A DNA stretch of 64,000 nucleotides, from contig CAVPJW010000006.1 of the NCBI GenBank assembly GCA_963705525.1, positions 1 through 64,000 on the forward strand, given 5' to 3'. Below, piece after piece: positions 46,188-56,978 of the stretch. The notes under the pieces were generated by a model, which was not told the origin of the DNA, searched no databases, and saw only the letters and a list, made by a program, of their open reading frames with translations. The translations under genes and the position numbers were made by a program. This DNA is from CAVPJW01 sp963705525. GTDB taxonomy: Bacteria; Acidobacteriota; Vicinamibacteria; Vicinamibacterales; CAVPJW01. The stretch's first letter is position 1, and every line of letters begins with the position of its first letter.

Positions 46188-48701
46188 TCAGCCCCGCCAC
46201 GCAATCAGCGGTAATTCGATAGGAATCCGAGCGTCGGGGTGAAATGGCACGACGCGGGGCGTGAAGTCGCCAGCCGGCCGGGCGGTCGCGACTGTCGTGC
46301 GGTAAATGAACGCGTTGGTCAGACCCGCAATGGCCTCGACCGGCGTCATCTGTCGAACGAACGGATCGTTCGCGTCTTCCGGATTCGCATACAACTCCAC
46401 ACGCACGTCGTCGGATGTCATCTCGCCGAGAAATACTGCCACGGACACCGTGAGAAATCCCTTGTCGACTGTTTGTCTGATCGCGCCGAACCGGAGCCCG
46501 CTCCAGTGCTGCTCGAGGTGTCGCGACCACTGCTCGAGTGTCCGCGCGACGGTCGCTTCTCCGGCTGCACGCCGCCTGTACGACGCCGCGCCTGGCACGT
46601 ACGCACGCTCAGTGTATTCCTGCAGCATCCGAACGCTGCTGAACCTGGGTGCAAGCGATGCCATGCTGGCGCGCATGCGCGCGATCCAACGACGCGGGAG
46701 ACCGTCGGCGTCGCGGTCGTAGAAGGCCGGAACAATTTCCTCTTCGAGCAGCGAGTAGAGTTGAGCAGCGTCCTGCGCGTCGTCATCGGGCTGCTCGATG
46801 CTGTCGCCGAGCGCCCAGCCGTAGTCTGGCGCGTAGGCTTCTGCCCACCAGCCGTCGAGCGTCGACAAATTGAGTCCGCCGTTGACGAGGACCTTCATGC
46901 CGCTCGTGCCACAGGCTTCCCACGGTCGCCGCGGCGTATTGATCCACACGTCGATGCCCTGCACGAGCTCGGTGGCGAGCCGCATGTCGTAGTCTTCGAG
47001 GAATACGACATGAGCCCGAGCCCGGGCGGCGAACTGCGCCCATTGCTGAACCAGCCCCTTGGCCTCCTCGTCGCGTGGATGCGCCTTGCCTGCGATGATG
47101 AGCTGAACGGGACGCTGCTGGTTGGTGAGCAGGCGAAGCAGGCGGGGCGGATCAGTGAGCAGGAGATTTGGCCGCTTGTAGGTGGCGAATCGGCGGGCAA
47201 AGCCCAACGTCAGCGCATCGGGCTGAAGGACGCTGCCTGCGATTCGGGCGGCCTCGTCCACGCCTCCGTGCCGCGCCAGCTTCCGCAGGAGCCGCTCGCG
47301 CGCATACCGCACGAGATCTTCGCGCTCGCGCGTGAGCAGGCTCCACAAGTCCTCGTCCGACAGTTCGAGAATGTCCGCGGTCAGTGCCGACACGTCTCCG
47401 CGCCAGCGCTCCTTGCCGGCCGCACGCGTCCACAATGCGTCGGTCCAGGGCGAATCCCACGACGGCACGTGCACGCCGTTCGTGACGTGATCAACCGGAA
47501 CCTCCTGCTCCGGCCAGCGCGGAAACAACTCTGCGAACAGGCGGCGACTCACCGCACCATGCAGCTGACTGACGCCATTGACCCACGAACACCCGCGCAT
47601 GGCCAACCAGGCCATGTTGAACGGTTCTTCCTCGTTGTGGGGATCGCGGCGTCCGAGCGCCAAGAGCTCCGACCACGACAGTCCCAGCCCGCGCACATAC
47701 TCATCAAAGTAGGGTCGATACTTCTGGATTTCGTCGGCGTGAAACCTGTCGAAGCCGGCCGGCACCGCCGTATGAGTCGTGAAGACATTCCCCGCGCGCG
47801 TGGCCCACAGCCCCTCGCGAAAGGTCACGCGATGCTCCTCCATGAAGCGTCGCGTTCTCTCGATCACGACGAACGCCGCGTGGCCTTCGTTGAGATGACA
47901 GACGTCAATCATGAGGTCGAGCGCTTCGAGAAGGCGCCACCCGGCGATGCCGAGGATGATCTCCTGCAGCAACCGGACCTCGGAACTTCCGCCGTACAGT
48001 GCGCTCGTCAGGCCACGGTCTGCGGGAGCGTTGAAGGGATCGTTGCTATCGAGCAGGTACAACCTCGTGCGGCCAATCGTCACCTGCCACGCTCGGAGCA
48101 GAATCGTGCGACCTGGGAACGTCAACGGAATCCGGAGGCGCTCTCCCCCTGCGCTCACGACGGGTTGCACGGGCAGACTGGCGGGTTCGTTGAATGGATA
48201 GAATTCCGTTTGCGTTCCCGCCGCATCGAGCACCTGTCGGAAGTACCCCTGCTGCCACAGGATGCCGACGCCGATGACGGGGATGCCCAGGTCGCTGGCC
48301 GTCTTCAGGTAGTCCCCAGCGAGCACCCCAAGCCCGCCGGCGTACAGCGGAAGTGCTTCGTGCAGGCCGAACTCCATGCTGAAGTACGCCACTTGCGGCA
48401 GGTTCGCCGTTGGTGAGGGGCGCCACTGTGGTGTGGCGCGATACCGCGCGCGAGACTCTTCGAGATTCTGGAGGTCGCGCAGGAAGTTCGCGTCCCGGGC
48501 GAGGCGATTGAGGCGCTCGAACGGCACATGCTGGAGCAGCAGCCACGGATTCTGGGTGCGCTCCCACAATGCTTCGCCGAGTTGTTTCCAAATCGCATCT
48601 CCTGCATGGTTCCACGACCAGTGCAGATCGAGCGCAAGGGCCGACAGACGCAGCAGCGGTTCCGGGAGGATACGAGACGACGGGTCAGCGGCTGGCGACA
48701 T
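46188..48701 (-). CDS. glgP: Alpha-glucan (glycogen) phosphorylase
   Basis: 837-residue GT35 phosphorylase of the short bacterial/archaeal alpha-glucan type, releasing glucose 1-phosphate from glycogen or maltodextrin. N-terminal DUF3417-like region (LSALALDLHWSWNHAGDAIW), then AYFSMEFGLHEALPLYAGGL. The PLP-binding signature is ACGTSGMKVLVNGGLNLSTL with the Schiff-base Lys. LRIPLTFPG and FARRFATYKRPNLLL are also conserved. ATG 48701 has GGGAG upstream. The whole 2.5-kb frame is uninterrupted, in contrast to the neighbouring operon. Its product is the substrate of phosphoglucomutase. Confidence 0.95.
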   Translation of the reverse strand: MSPAADPSSRILPEPLLRLSALALDLHWSWNHAGDAIWKQLGEALWERTQNPWLLLQHVPFERLNRLARDANFLRDLQNLEESRARYRATPQWRPSPTANLPQVAYFSMEFGLHEALPLYAGGLGVLAGDYLKTASDLGIPVIGVGILWQQGYFRQVLDAAGTQTEFYPFNEPASLPVQPVVSAGGERLRIPLTFPGRTILLRAWQVTIGRTRLYLLDSNDPFNAPADRGLTSALYGGSSEVRLLQEIILGIAGWRLLEALDLMIDVCHLNEGHAAFVVIERTRRFMEEHRVTFREGLWATRAGNVFTTHTAVPAGFDRFHADEIQKYRPYFDEYVRGLGLSWSELLALGRRDPHNEEEPFNMAWLAMRGCSWVNGVSQLHGAVSRRLFAELFPRWPEQEVPVDHVTNGVHVPSWDSPWTDALWTRAAGKERWRGDVSALTADILELSDEDLWSLLTREREDLVRYARERLLRKLARHGGVDEAARIAGSVLQPDALTLGFARRFATYKRPNLLLTDPPRLLRLLTNQQRPVQLIIAGKAHPRDEEAKGLVQQWAQFAARARAHVVFLEDYDMRLATELVQGIDVWINTPRRPWEACGTSGMKVLVNGGLNLSTLDGWWAEAYAPDYGWALGDSIEQPDDDAQDAAQLYSLLEEEIVPAFYDRDADGLPRRWIARMRASMASLAPRFSSVRMLQEYTERAYVPGAASYRRRAAGEATVARTLEQWSRHLEQHWSGLRFGAIRQTVDKGFLTVSVAVFLGEMTSDDVRVELYANPEDANDPFVRQMTPVEAIAGLTNAFIYRTTVATARPAGDFTPRVVPFHPDARIPIELPLIAWRG

Positions 48702-48837
48702 GTGTACTCCCGCGCACGCAGTCATCCGAGCGCGGGCGAAGCCCCTTGTGTCCGTCGGGGTCAATCTCCCACTCGGGCACGGTCAGCATACCAAGCCCAT
48801 GTTCCGCGTTCATGTTTCAGCGCGTTCGCGCGCGAGT

Positions 48838-50261
48838 TCAGGGAACAGGCCCGCCCAGCATGCGCACCTGGCGCAGCCGCAGAATATCCTCGCTGGCGGC
48901 GAACCGCGAATCGACGAGCGGGCGAGGCGCGAGTCCGAAGCCAATCAGCGCGATCACGAGCGCCACGAACGTCCACGCTTCGCGTCGCGTCAACCCGAAC
49001 CGCAGGCCCGAATGTGCCAGCGCATCGGAGCGGCCGCAGAAAAGCGAAAAGTACATTCGCAGCGACGGCCAGACCGGTCAGCGCCGACGCAATCACGACG
49101 GCAAATCCCATGACCGGGAAGGCGTCGACGGCACCATCCACCAGGAGCTCCTGGCCCACGAATCCGAGCGTGCCCGGGAAGCCGGTGCACGCCAGCCCCA
49201 TGGCGAGGAAGCTGATCGCCAGCACCGGCATGCGCTCGTACCCTCCGTGATACGTGGTCAGATCGAGCCGCCCGCGGCGCGCTTCGAGGACGAGGACCGC
49301 AGCGGGCGAGTCCGGCAAACGCCAATCCGGCCGACAGCCACACCAGCAACCCGCCCGCCAGCGCACTCACGCTCGTGCAGTCGAGGCCCGCCATCACCAG
49401 GGCAGACTGACTCATGAACAGGTACCCGCACGCACGGCGCGCGCTGGTCTGGACGAGCGCGAGCGCCGCCCCGTACACGGCCGTCCCGAGCGCCAGGATG
49501 GCGATCATCCGCAGCATGTCGGGCGATGCGCGCGGCACGATCAGCACCACGGTCATGTACGCACCCACTTGCGGTGCGCTGAACAGAATGGCCGGGCCCA
49601 GGCGTCCGTGATCGAACACTTCCGGCACCCACGCGTGGAACGGCACGATTCCCTTTCGAACCAGCGCCGCGATCACGATCAACCACAAGCCCGCCGCTTC
49701 GACCTTCGTGCCCTGCGCTCCTGGCCCGATCAGGAGCGCGACCCCGACGCCGAAGAGCAGCGTCGAAAAACCCAGATACGCGGCCACGATGCGGCGCTGA
49801 TACTGATGCGCCGGATCCGCCAGCGCCGACAGGAACGTCCAGACGGACGCCACCGACAAGAGCAGGAGCACGACCGCGCTTTCCGTGAGAAAGGAGGCGA
49901 GCGTGATCGAGGGTGGCGAGGGCCGTCCGGCGCAATCCGCCCCGATCGAGCGCCGCGCGCGGCGTCACCGCGACGGTGAGCAGCCACAGACCCGCCGCGA
50001 ACGGCAAAAGGACGCCCGAGAGCGTGTCGATGCGAATGACGGCCTCTCCGCCGGGAACCCAGGTGAGCGCGGAGGTCCGGATCGAGAAGGCGCGCGAGCG
50101 GTGGCGAGACGGCGATGACGAGCGCGGCCAGCAGCATGCACGACCGCCGAAGCGACCGCGAGCCGCCGGAGGCGTTCCACGTCAAGACGAAGAAAAGACG
50201 CGCCGATCACGAGAGCCGGCAAGGCCACGAGACCGGCGAGCCACAGCCGGGCGTCACTCAT
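48838..50261 (-). CDS. NuoM-like proton-channel subunit of DAB operon (multiply frameshifted)
   Basis: Third gene of the DAB-like operon, about 470 residues when six frame segments are joined. It starts SDARLWLAGLVALPALVIGA. It contains RKGIVPFHAWVPEVFDHGRL (lysine and histidine of the NuoM/MrpD proton path), then LGTAVYGAALALVQTSARR and ACTGFPGTLGFVGQELLVDG, and it ends RLRQVRMLGGPVP. Five frame changes fall between about 50200 and 49050, each equal to one extra base. Its start overlaps the NuoL-like gene end by 8 bp. Classical DAB systems have only DabA plus one NuoL-like DabB, so a second antiporter-like subunit is unusual. Not translatable as assembled. Confidence 0.7.
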
Positions 50262-51598
50262 CCTGGTCCTCGCCTCCCTCGATCGCCACTGGCCGCCGTG
50301 TCGGCATGACGGCATCGCACAGCCACGCATCGAGACGCGTCAGTTGGCGCGCCAGCCGTGTAAAGGGCTCGACAACGACGCGGTCCAGGACGCTGTCCAG
50401 GAATCCGCGCTCGAGCGCGATGAGAAACAGGCGGCGGCGCACGCGATCCGATGTCACCGCATCGAGGTAGCCGCCCGACGGAGACGGCTCGGTCGCCGAT
50501 GGCGTCTTCCATCCCGTGCAGATCGTGGAGGACGTTCGGAGCGCTCAGGAACTGCAGCAGTCGAAAGCAGGCGTGTCCGACCAGATGGATGAACGCGATC
50601 GTGTACCAGCCGATCGCGATTTCGACGACGATGAGGCCCACTTGTGTGAGCGCCGCATATGCCAGCGACGATTTCACGTCGCTCTGCACACGCGTCGTGA
50701 TCCCCGCGAAGATCGCGGTCGCCGCCCCGAGTCCTCCCGCGAGGACGCGGGCCAGCGGGCGCGTGTTCGAGCAGCGGCGCCGACCGCAGCAGCAGGAAAC
50801 ACCCGGCGTGAATCGAGAGCGATCCATAGTAGACGGCGCTCGACGGTGTGGGTCCCTCCATCGCGCGCGGGAGCCAGCTCGAGAACGGCAGCAGCGCACT
50901 CTTGCCGGCGACGGCCACGATGAGAAGGACGGCAATGATCGTCGCGTTGGCCTGCGTCAGACCGATCGTCGAAGCGGTGCCGGCGCCGCCAAACAGGAGC
51001 GAGAGGCTGTCGGTGCCGGCGACGTGCCGCAGCAGCACGGCGGCCGACAGCATGGCGGCGTCGCTGATGCGGTAGACCGAGAGCACGCGCAGGGCATTCG
51101 ACACCGGCGCGGGCCGCTCGTGAAAGAACGCGACGAGGAGCGCCGAGCTGAGGCCGACAAACTCCCACCCGATGAAGAGGACCTCGACGTTGCCGGCCAG
51201 CGCCACGAGCAGCATGCCGGTCACGAACATCGCCAGCAGGACGAAGTAACGGTTGTAGCCAGACTCGCGGTGCAGGTATCGATTCGAAAACGCCGACACG
51301 ACGCCGGCAATGGCGGCCGAGAGCGCGGCGAACCCGAGCGACAGCCGATCGACGAGGAATTCGATCGCGATGCCGCCTTCGTGAGAGGCAGACCATGCGC
51401 CGTACGAGAGGAGCCGGGTGCCCGTTCCGGTCGCGCCGTACACCACGAAGCGCCACAGACAAGGCGGCGCACGCGATCATCATCGAGCCTGCCAGCGAGC
51501 CGTCCCGTCCATCGCTCCGGCAGCGGCCGGTTGACGAGCGACGCGCCGCCAAGCAGCGCGAGCAGGACCGCCGGCGATCCGACACCGACGAGCACCAT
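50254..51598 (-). CDS. NuoL-like subunit (DabB-type) of inorganic-carbon pump (multiply frameshifted)
   Basis: Proton-conducting NuoL/ND5-like protein, about 450 residues over five frame segments. Start near MVLVGVGSPAVLLALLGG. Core segments are IAIEFLVDRLSLGFAALSA, NVEVLFIGWEFVGLSSALLV, GKSALLPFSSWLPRAMEGPT and IHLVGHACFRLLQFLSAPNV. The key Glu (GWEFVG), Lys (GKSALLPF) and His of the proton path are retained. At least four frame changes occur (near 51500, 51440, 50760 and 50450), all one extra base. Between DabA and the NuoM-like gene with overlapping ends. It would convert the proton gradient into CO2 uptake through DabA. Confidence 0.75.
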
Positions 51599-51622
51599 CC
51601 ACGCGAGACGGAACGTTCGGCA

Positions 51623-54600
51623 TCATGCCGACGGCCCAGCCTGCGTCCCGGGCCCGTCGGGCCGCGGCGGATGGCCCCTGCACGATCGTCACCGGGGGAA
51701 GGAAGCCGCGTTTGCCCTGATACCACGCGGCAGATTCGCCCGTCGACCACCGCAAGGGCATGTTCGGGCGTGTGCGGGACGAAGCCTGTCGATCGGAGCT
51801 CCCACAAGGCTCCGGAGTCCGCGTCGAGACAGGCGAGCCAGATCCAGCGGTTTCGCACGAGCCGTTCGATGGCCGGATTGTCCTGAACGACGCGCCAGAC
51901 GCGATCCGGAGCACCTTCGACGACGATCGCCAGTCGCGTGGGCTCGTGGATCTCGACCATCTGCCACGGAAGGCCGGTGCGCAGATCGCTCTGCGCGCCA
52001 TCCATCACGCCGAGGAGCGACGTGACGTTGTGCGGCAGTTTGGTGCCGCAGCCATACCCGGACGGATCGACATAGCTGAAGTAGTACTCGAGGTTGATGC
52101 CGGCGACGACGGGCACCACCGCCGCCATGATGCGCGCGAGGATCGCGCCATCCTGGTCCCGGGTCGGATCGTACGACACCAGAAACGCGCGCCGATCGAG
52201 GAACAGCCCGCGTGTCCGCGTCCGCCGCCCGATGATGCAGAACGCGTTGGTGGCATGGCCGTACTCCGGCCGCGGCTGCGCCAGATCGGCGGCGCGTCCC
52301 TGCACGTGGGCAAGCGCCGCGAGCGGCGGATACCAGCGCGGCACCGCGTCGAATCGGCGGCACCGTTCGTGCGCCTCGCGTCGCCTCGCTGTTTCAATCG
52401 CCTCCCTGGCTCGCTCGAACACCGGTTGGCAACCCGCAGGGACGAGATCCTCGTCGAAGAAGGTGACCGCGTTGTTGCAGGTGTTGCGTTGGGCTCCGAC
52501 GAACCACGTGGTTCGCGTCGATGGACAGTCCCTCGGCCGCCAGCAGCTGGCGCACGCGCGGGTCGTTGGCCATCTGCGAGAAGGCCCGGGCATTTGGTCC
52601 GCCGCGTCCACCCCCGCACGCACCGCAGTCGTGGGCCGACTCGTGAGGGTTGTTGAGGCTGATCGATCCGTGTCCGACGACGAGCACGAGAGACGAGAGG
52701 CGATCGCAAATCCCGATATCTTCGAGGACGCGGCGCACGATATCTGCCATTTCCCGCACCGTGAACCCTGCGTGCGTGCCGATGGGCGGCGCTCCGTCCT
52801 CCCGATTCAGCTGCAGACGGGTTCGCCGGGCGGTGATCGACGTCTCCTGCACGCGGCTCCATCGGGACGAGAGCCACGGGAAGACGACTCGCAGGACCAG
52901 CGGGACCAGCGCCAGCCAGCCGAACGCCGTCATCAGCACCGCACCGCGAACGGGCAGCCGGCTCCCCAGATGCACGTTGTAGCCGAGGAACCCGGCGGCG
53001 CGCCGTTGCAGACGGCGCGAACGTCCCGTGAGGCCGTCGCCGTCCGGTTCGATTTCGGCCACGTAATGATCGGGACGGATCGCGACGGGGCAGAGCGGCC
53101 GCGGGTGAGCGTCGGTCACGCCCTGGTGATACATCGCCACGTTGAAGAATCCCGCCGTGCCGAACGTCTCGCAGGCCGGCTCGACTTCCTCCAGATGACG
53201 GCGGAATGATTCCTCTCGCTCGTCGAGGCAGAACACCGCCTGAAACACCGGCGGCCCGGGAAGCTCCCGCGGGCGGATGACACATGAGCGCGTCGTACAG
53301 GCGATGACGAATCGTTCGCTCGAACGCCTGGTGCAGGATGCGGCGTTGACGTACGCCGTCGAGTTCGCGCAGTTCGGACTCGAGCTCCGCCACGTTTCGA
53401 GCGGTCCACTGTTCCACAATCGACGCATCGAGGCCGCAGAGCTGCGCAACATGAAAGAGCGGCCACGCTCGCTCGAGCGCCGTCGGCGCCGGCGGGCGCG
53501 GGAGCCGGCTCCGCAGCCAGGGGCGCAGGTCCGACAGCGGGCCGCCGAAGGAGAGTTGTCGCGCAGCCTGGTCGAGCGCCGCGCGTTCGAACAGCAGGCG
53601 CACCGCGAGGTAGCCGCGCAACGTCACCGTGAGGTCCCGTGCCGGGACGCGGTCGGGCCGCTCTTCGATCTGACGCACGATACCGGCCCATCCTCGCAGA
53701 GCCAGCAGTTCGGCGCTCAGATAGTCCGCGCACTCATCATCGGCGACACCGAGCTGGGCGAGGGAGTTCGCAATCGAGCTCAGCGCATTCCGCCCGGCGG
53801 CACGATCTTCGGCGACGAGCTGCGGGAGTGTTCGTGCCCAATGGCCCGCACTGTGCCGCAAGCGACGTGCCGTAGATCTCCAGGAAGCAGCCATGGATGC
53901 CGCGGTTTCTCTCGGGCATGGACCAATGCGCGAGGCCCTGGTCGAGATAGCCCGCCAGGAATCGAATGAGCGGTGGATGGATCCAGGCATCGGTGTCGAC
54001 GTCGTCCACGGCCCGGAGCCAATCGCGATGGCGAACCGGAGTGATCGACGCGGGAACCGGTGATTCGTCCGGCGCGGCCGACGGCCTCGACACAGGCGTT
54101 CCAGAGACGCTGCACCGCTCGCCGCTCCTCGCCCGCGCGATCGTCCAGTTCGCTCAGGGCGGCCAATGCGGACCGGGCGTTCGCCGGCACGTCGGTCCGA
54201 AACCGGGACAACGCCGTCGTTTCTTCCAGGATCCACGAGAGCTCCCGCCCGGTCGCGAGCAGGAATGCCGTGCAGCACGACGGCCCGCCAGAGATCGAGG
54301 CGGGATGCCGACGCCAGCCACGTCCCTCGCGCCCGTCGCGCCAAGGTGTTCGATGAGCAGCGCCTCGACGTCCCTGGCGAGAATGCGGCCCGACGCCAGC
54401 TTGTCGCGATACCGCGACTCGGCCAGGAACGGTTCGCGCTCCAGCCGCTCGGCGGCGCGCTCGACCGCCTCTTCGAACGGCAGGTGCTCGAATGCGTGCA
54501 GCGTGTTGTGGTGGATGAAGATGCTGATCGGACCCTGCGCGGGCAGCAGGTGCGCCAGCCGATCGATCACGCGCGTCAGAGGATGGTCCGGTGAGCTGGC

Positions 54601-54627
54601 GTCGTGTGGGCTGGCTTCGGTGGGCAT
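51623..54627 (-). CDS. DabA-type (DUF2309/PF10070) carbonic-anhydrase-like subunit (multiply frameshifted)
   Basis: First gene of the operon, about 1000 residues over six frame segments. Start ATG 54627. N-terminus GPISIFIHHNTLHAFEHLPF. The four zinc ligands of DabA are recognisable: Cys and Asp in QAVFCLDEREES, His in VLVVGHGSISLNN and Cys in AHDCGACGG. Near the end the family block SLLGVMDGAQSDLRTGLPWQ is intact. Frame changes lie near 54300, 54080, 53840, 53270 and 52490. The C-terminal end is uncertain; a TGA at 51625-51623 inside an ATGATG is assumed. DabA with DabB is known to accumulate bicarbonate with energy from the proton gradient. All conserved blocks survive, suggesting sequencing errors or very recent decay. 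Confidence 0.8.
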
Positions 54628-54806
54628 CGGGAGCTTGATAGTATAAGTTGGCGGATTGCTCGATCTCGCCCGTCGGATCTTCAACAATCATCTGGCCGGC
54701 ACGCGGGGGCTGCTCCGTGAGCTGCGGCGGGAGGGCCGTCGAGGATGACAAGGTGACGGCTTCGCGCAGCGCGTTCCGCAGAATGACGCCCTCAGTCAGT
54801 CACGTG

Positions 54807-55706
54807 TCACTGGCAGATTTCTCGGAGCTCTTTGTACGGTTTCGTCCGGACTTCCGGGTACTTCAGCTTGCGGGCGTCCATCAGCTGGTCCAATAATGTG
54901 CCGCCATCGGCCGACCCGGCGTCCGGATCGCTCGCATACGCCAGGTCACGCTGGGCCTCTTCCAGCGCGACGAGCGTGAACCCTTTGTTGCGCAATAAAT
55001 CGAGCGTGTGCGGCAGGATCGTGGCCGTATAGGCCCCGAGGTGCAAGAGCAGGACGTGATCAATGTCCCGCTCGTACACCAGCCGCGCCATCTCACGTGA
55101 CACATCAATGAACGTCGACGCGGTACTGAGGTAGCTGGCGCGTAACCACTCGATCGATTTCGCGTCCTTCTTGTCGATGCACCGCGCGTACGCGCTGTTC
55201 CACAGGTAATCTTCCCAGTCGATCGTCACCTGCGCAATACGATAGCCGCGAGCCCCCAGGTATTCTCGCACGGCGCGCCGCTTTGCCAGCGTCTCGCCTT
55301 CGAGCAAATACGGGTACCGGAACCAACGCCACGCGCCGTCAGCAGACAACAGCTCGAGCGCCGGCTCATTCAGCTCGATATCGCGCGTGAACGCGTCGAC
55401 CGTATTCTGGTTGAGGTCAAGATGCGAGTACGTGTGGTTTCCGACGGGTTCGGCCGCGGCCCAGAACCTCAGTGCCTCAGCGCCATCGATATCCCCTTCC
55501 AGCTTCTTGGCATTGATGAAACCGAAGACGGGCGGCACATGCTCCCGCGCCAGGATGGCAAGCGCGCTCTTGGCGATGTCAACGCGGGTGACGCCGGACG
55601 GCAGGGTCCCGTTCTGCGGTAGATCATCAAATGTGATGGCCAGCTTTTGTCCGAGGCATTGTTCGGGCAGGAGAAGGAGACAACAGGCAAGCACCAGGAG
55701 CTTCAT
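54807..55706 (-). CDS. Secreted polysaccharide deacetylase (NodB-like)
   Basis: 299 residues with signal peptide MKLLVLACCLLLLPEQCLG. NodB-type CE4 motifs are LAITFDDLPQ (catalytic and metal Asp), GNHTYSHLDLN (metal His pair) and WFRYPYLLEG (third motif), with a late VLLLHLGAYT histidine motif. It would deacetylate a cell-wall or exopolysaccharide N-acetyl sugar. ATG 55706 follows AAAGGA. It stands alone between the DAB operon and the divergent HipA-fold genes. Close relatives in Acidobacteria are annotated only as deacetylases. Confidence 0.9.
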   Translation of the reverse strand: MKLLVLACCLLLLPEQCLGQKLAITFDDLPQNGTLPSGVTRVDIAKSALAILAREHVPPVFGFINAKKLEGDIDGAEALRFWAAAEPVGNHTYSHLDLNQNTVDAFTRDIELNEPALELLSADGAWRWFRYPYLLEGETLAKRRAVREYLGARGYRIAQVTIDWEDYLWNSAYARCIDKKDAKSIEWLRASYLSTASTFIDVSREMARLVYERDIDHVLLLHLGAYTATILPHTLDLLRNKGFTLVALEEAQRDLAYASDPDAGSADGGTLLDQLMDARKLKYPEVRTKPYKELREICQ

Positions 55707-55768
55707 TGGGTCCTTTCATCCCGAAAGTGCATACGTATTTTGCGGACACTATAGCGCTTCTCGAATAG

Positions 55769-56816
55769 CTCGCTTTCAGGCGGTCACACGCAGAGGTCCC
55801 GACTCGGTGCAATGTGGGTCTCAATGGCCCGGAAGGCAAGTCCGCAAAGTTCGTGTGCCGCACCAGCGACGGGTGGACCCTGCGTCCTAAGTATTGGGAT
55901 CCGGAACGCGAGATGGGCAACCGCGAAGTCTTTTCGACCGTTGCGGCGACGCGCCTGATGTGGGCCCTCGGGTTCCAGGTGCTGCACGCGCTGCCCATCA
56001 ACATCCGCTGTCACGGGTGCCCCGAAAATCCGATGAAGGGTGACGGCGCGCGGAGCACGCGCGACTATATGGCTGAGATATCGATCTATCCTCCCAGCGG
56101 CCCGATGATCCTGTCGCGCGACGATCGCGACCAGGGGTGGTCGTGGCGGGAGTTGGACGACGGCGATCGACGCGCTTCCACCAGGCCCCGACCGGGCGCG
56201 ACAACGCATGCACTTCGATGCGCTCACGCTGCTCGGCGTGTTCATGCAGCATGGCGACCGCAAGCCCGAACAGCAAGTGCTCTATTGTGACGCTGCCGTC
56301 GACATGACTGCGGGAGAACGCCAGCCCTCAAGCGCGCGCGATGGGACGGACATCCTCCTCGAGCGGCTTGGCTCATCGGCGTGCCCGAGCGCGACGGCCG
56401 TCATCGTCGACGCGGGGGCAACGTTCGGCAGGGCAGGCCGCACGTCGAGCACCGAAACGGCCAAGATGGAGCTCGACGAGTGGCGGAAGAAGACCGTGTT
56501 CAAGGAGGACGACGGCGCGTGTCGCGGCTCGCTGACGGTCTCGCTCGCCGCGGGCCGCGGTGGTGAAGGTAATCCGGAGATCTCCGAGGAGGGTCGCCGC
56601 TTCTTGCTCGACCAATTGCACCGCCTCACGCCAGCCGACGTGCGCGCGATCTTTACGGCTGCGCGCGTGGATCTGCTCCCCCGACGGAGCACTGCGAAAT
56701 CGAGTGGCGCCGGGTCCACGGTGATCGACGAGTGGGCCGCTGCGTTCGAGGACAAGGTGCGACAGATCGAGACGCGCCACTGTCAACCTGCCGTGTCAGG
56801 CGCGATCGAGCCCTGA
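55769..56816 (+). CDS. HipA/PI3K-fold protein, N-terminally truncated and frameshifted
   Basis: Frame open from a TAG at 55766 with no convincing start codon; GTG 55814 is the first candidate. The sequence starts mid-domain at GKSAKFVCRTSDGWTLRPKY, continues REVFSTVAATRLMWALGF and INIRCHGCPENPMKG, and after a frame change near 56160 reads FDALTLLGVFMQHGDRKPEQ, IVDAGATFGRAG and KMELDEWRKKTVF. HGDRKPEQQ and VDAGATFG occupy the places of the catalytic loop and DxG metal motif of HipA-like kinases. About 345 residues remain. N-terminal signal region is missing. Function unknown; a kinase role is inferred from the fold only. Confidence 0.5.
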
Positions 56817-56978
56817 CCGGCAGACGACATGGGGGTGTTCGCGGCGGTGGAAGGGTATCCTTGGAGAGTCCCCGCTCTCTGAAACTCGCGTCGAACAAGA
56901 ACGACGTTTGGCTGCGCCCTCGGCGTCAAATAGCGGTAGAGTGTCAGGCACACTCAAGCTCTGGAGGCGACTTAGACT

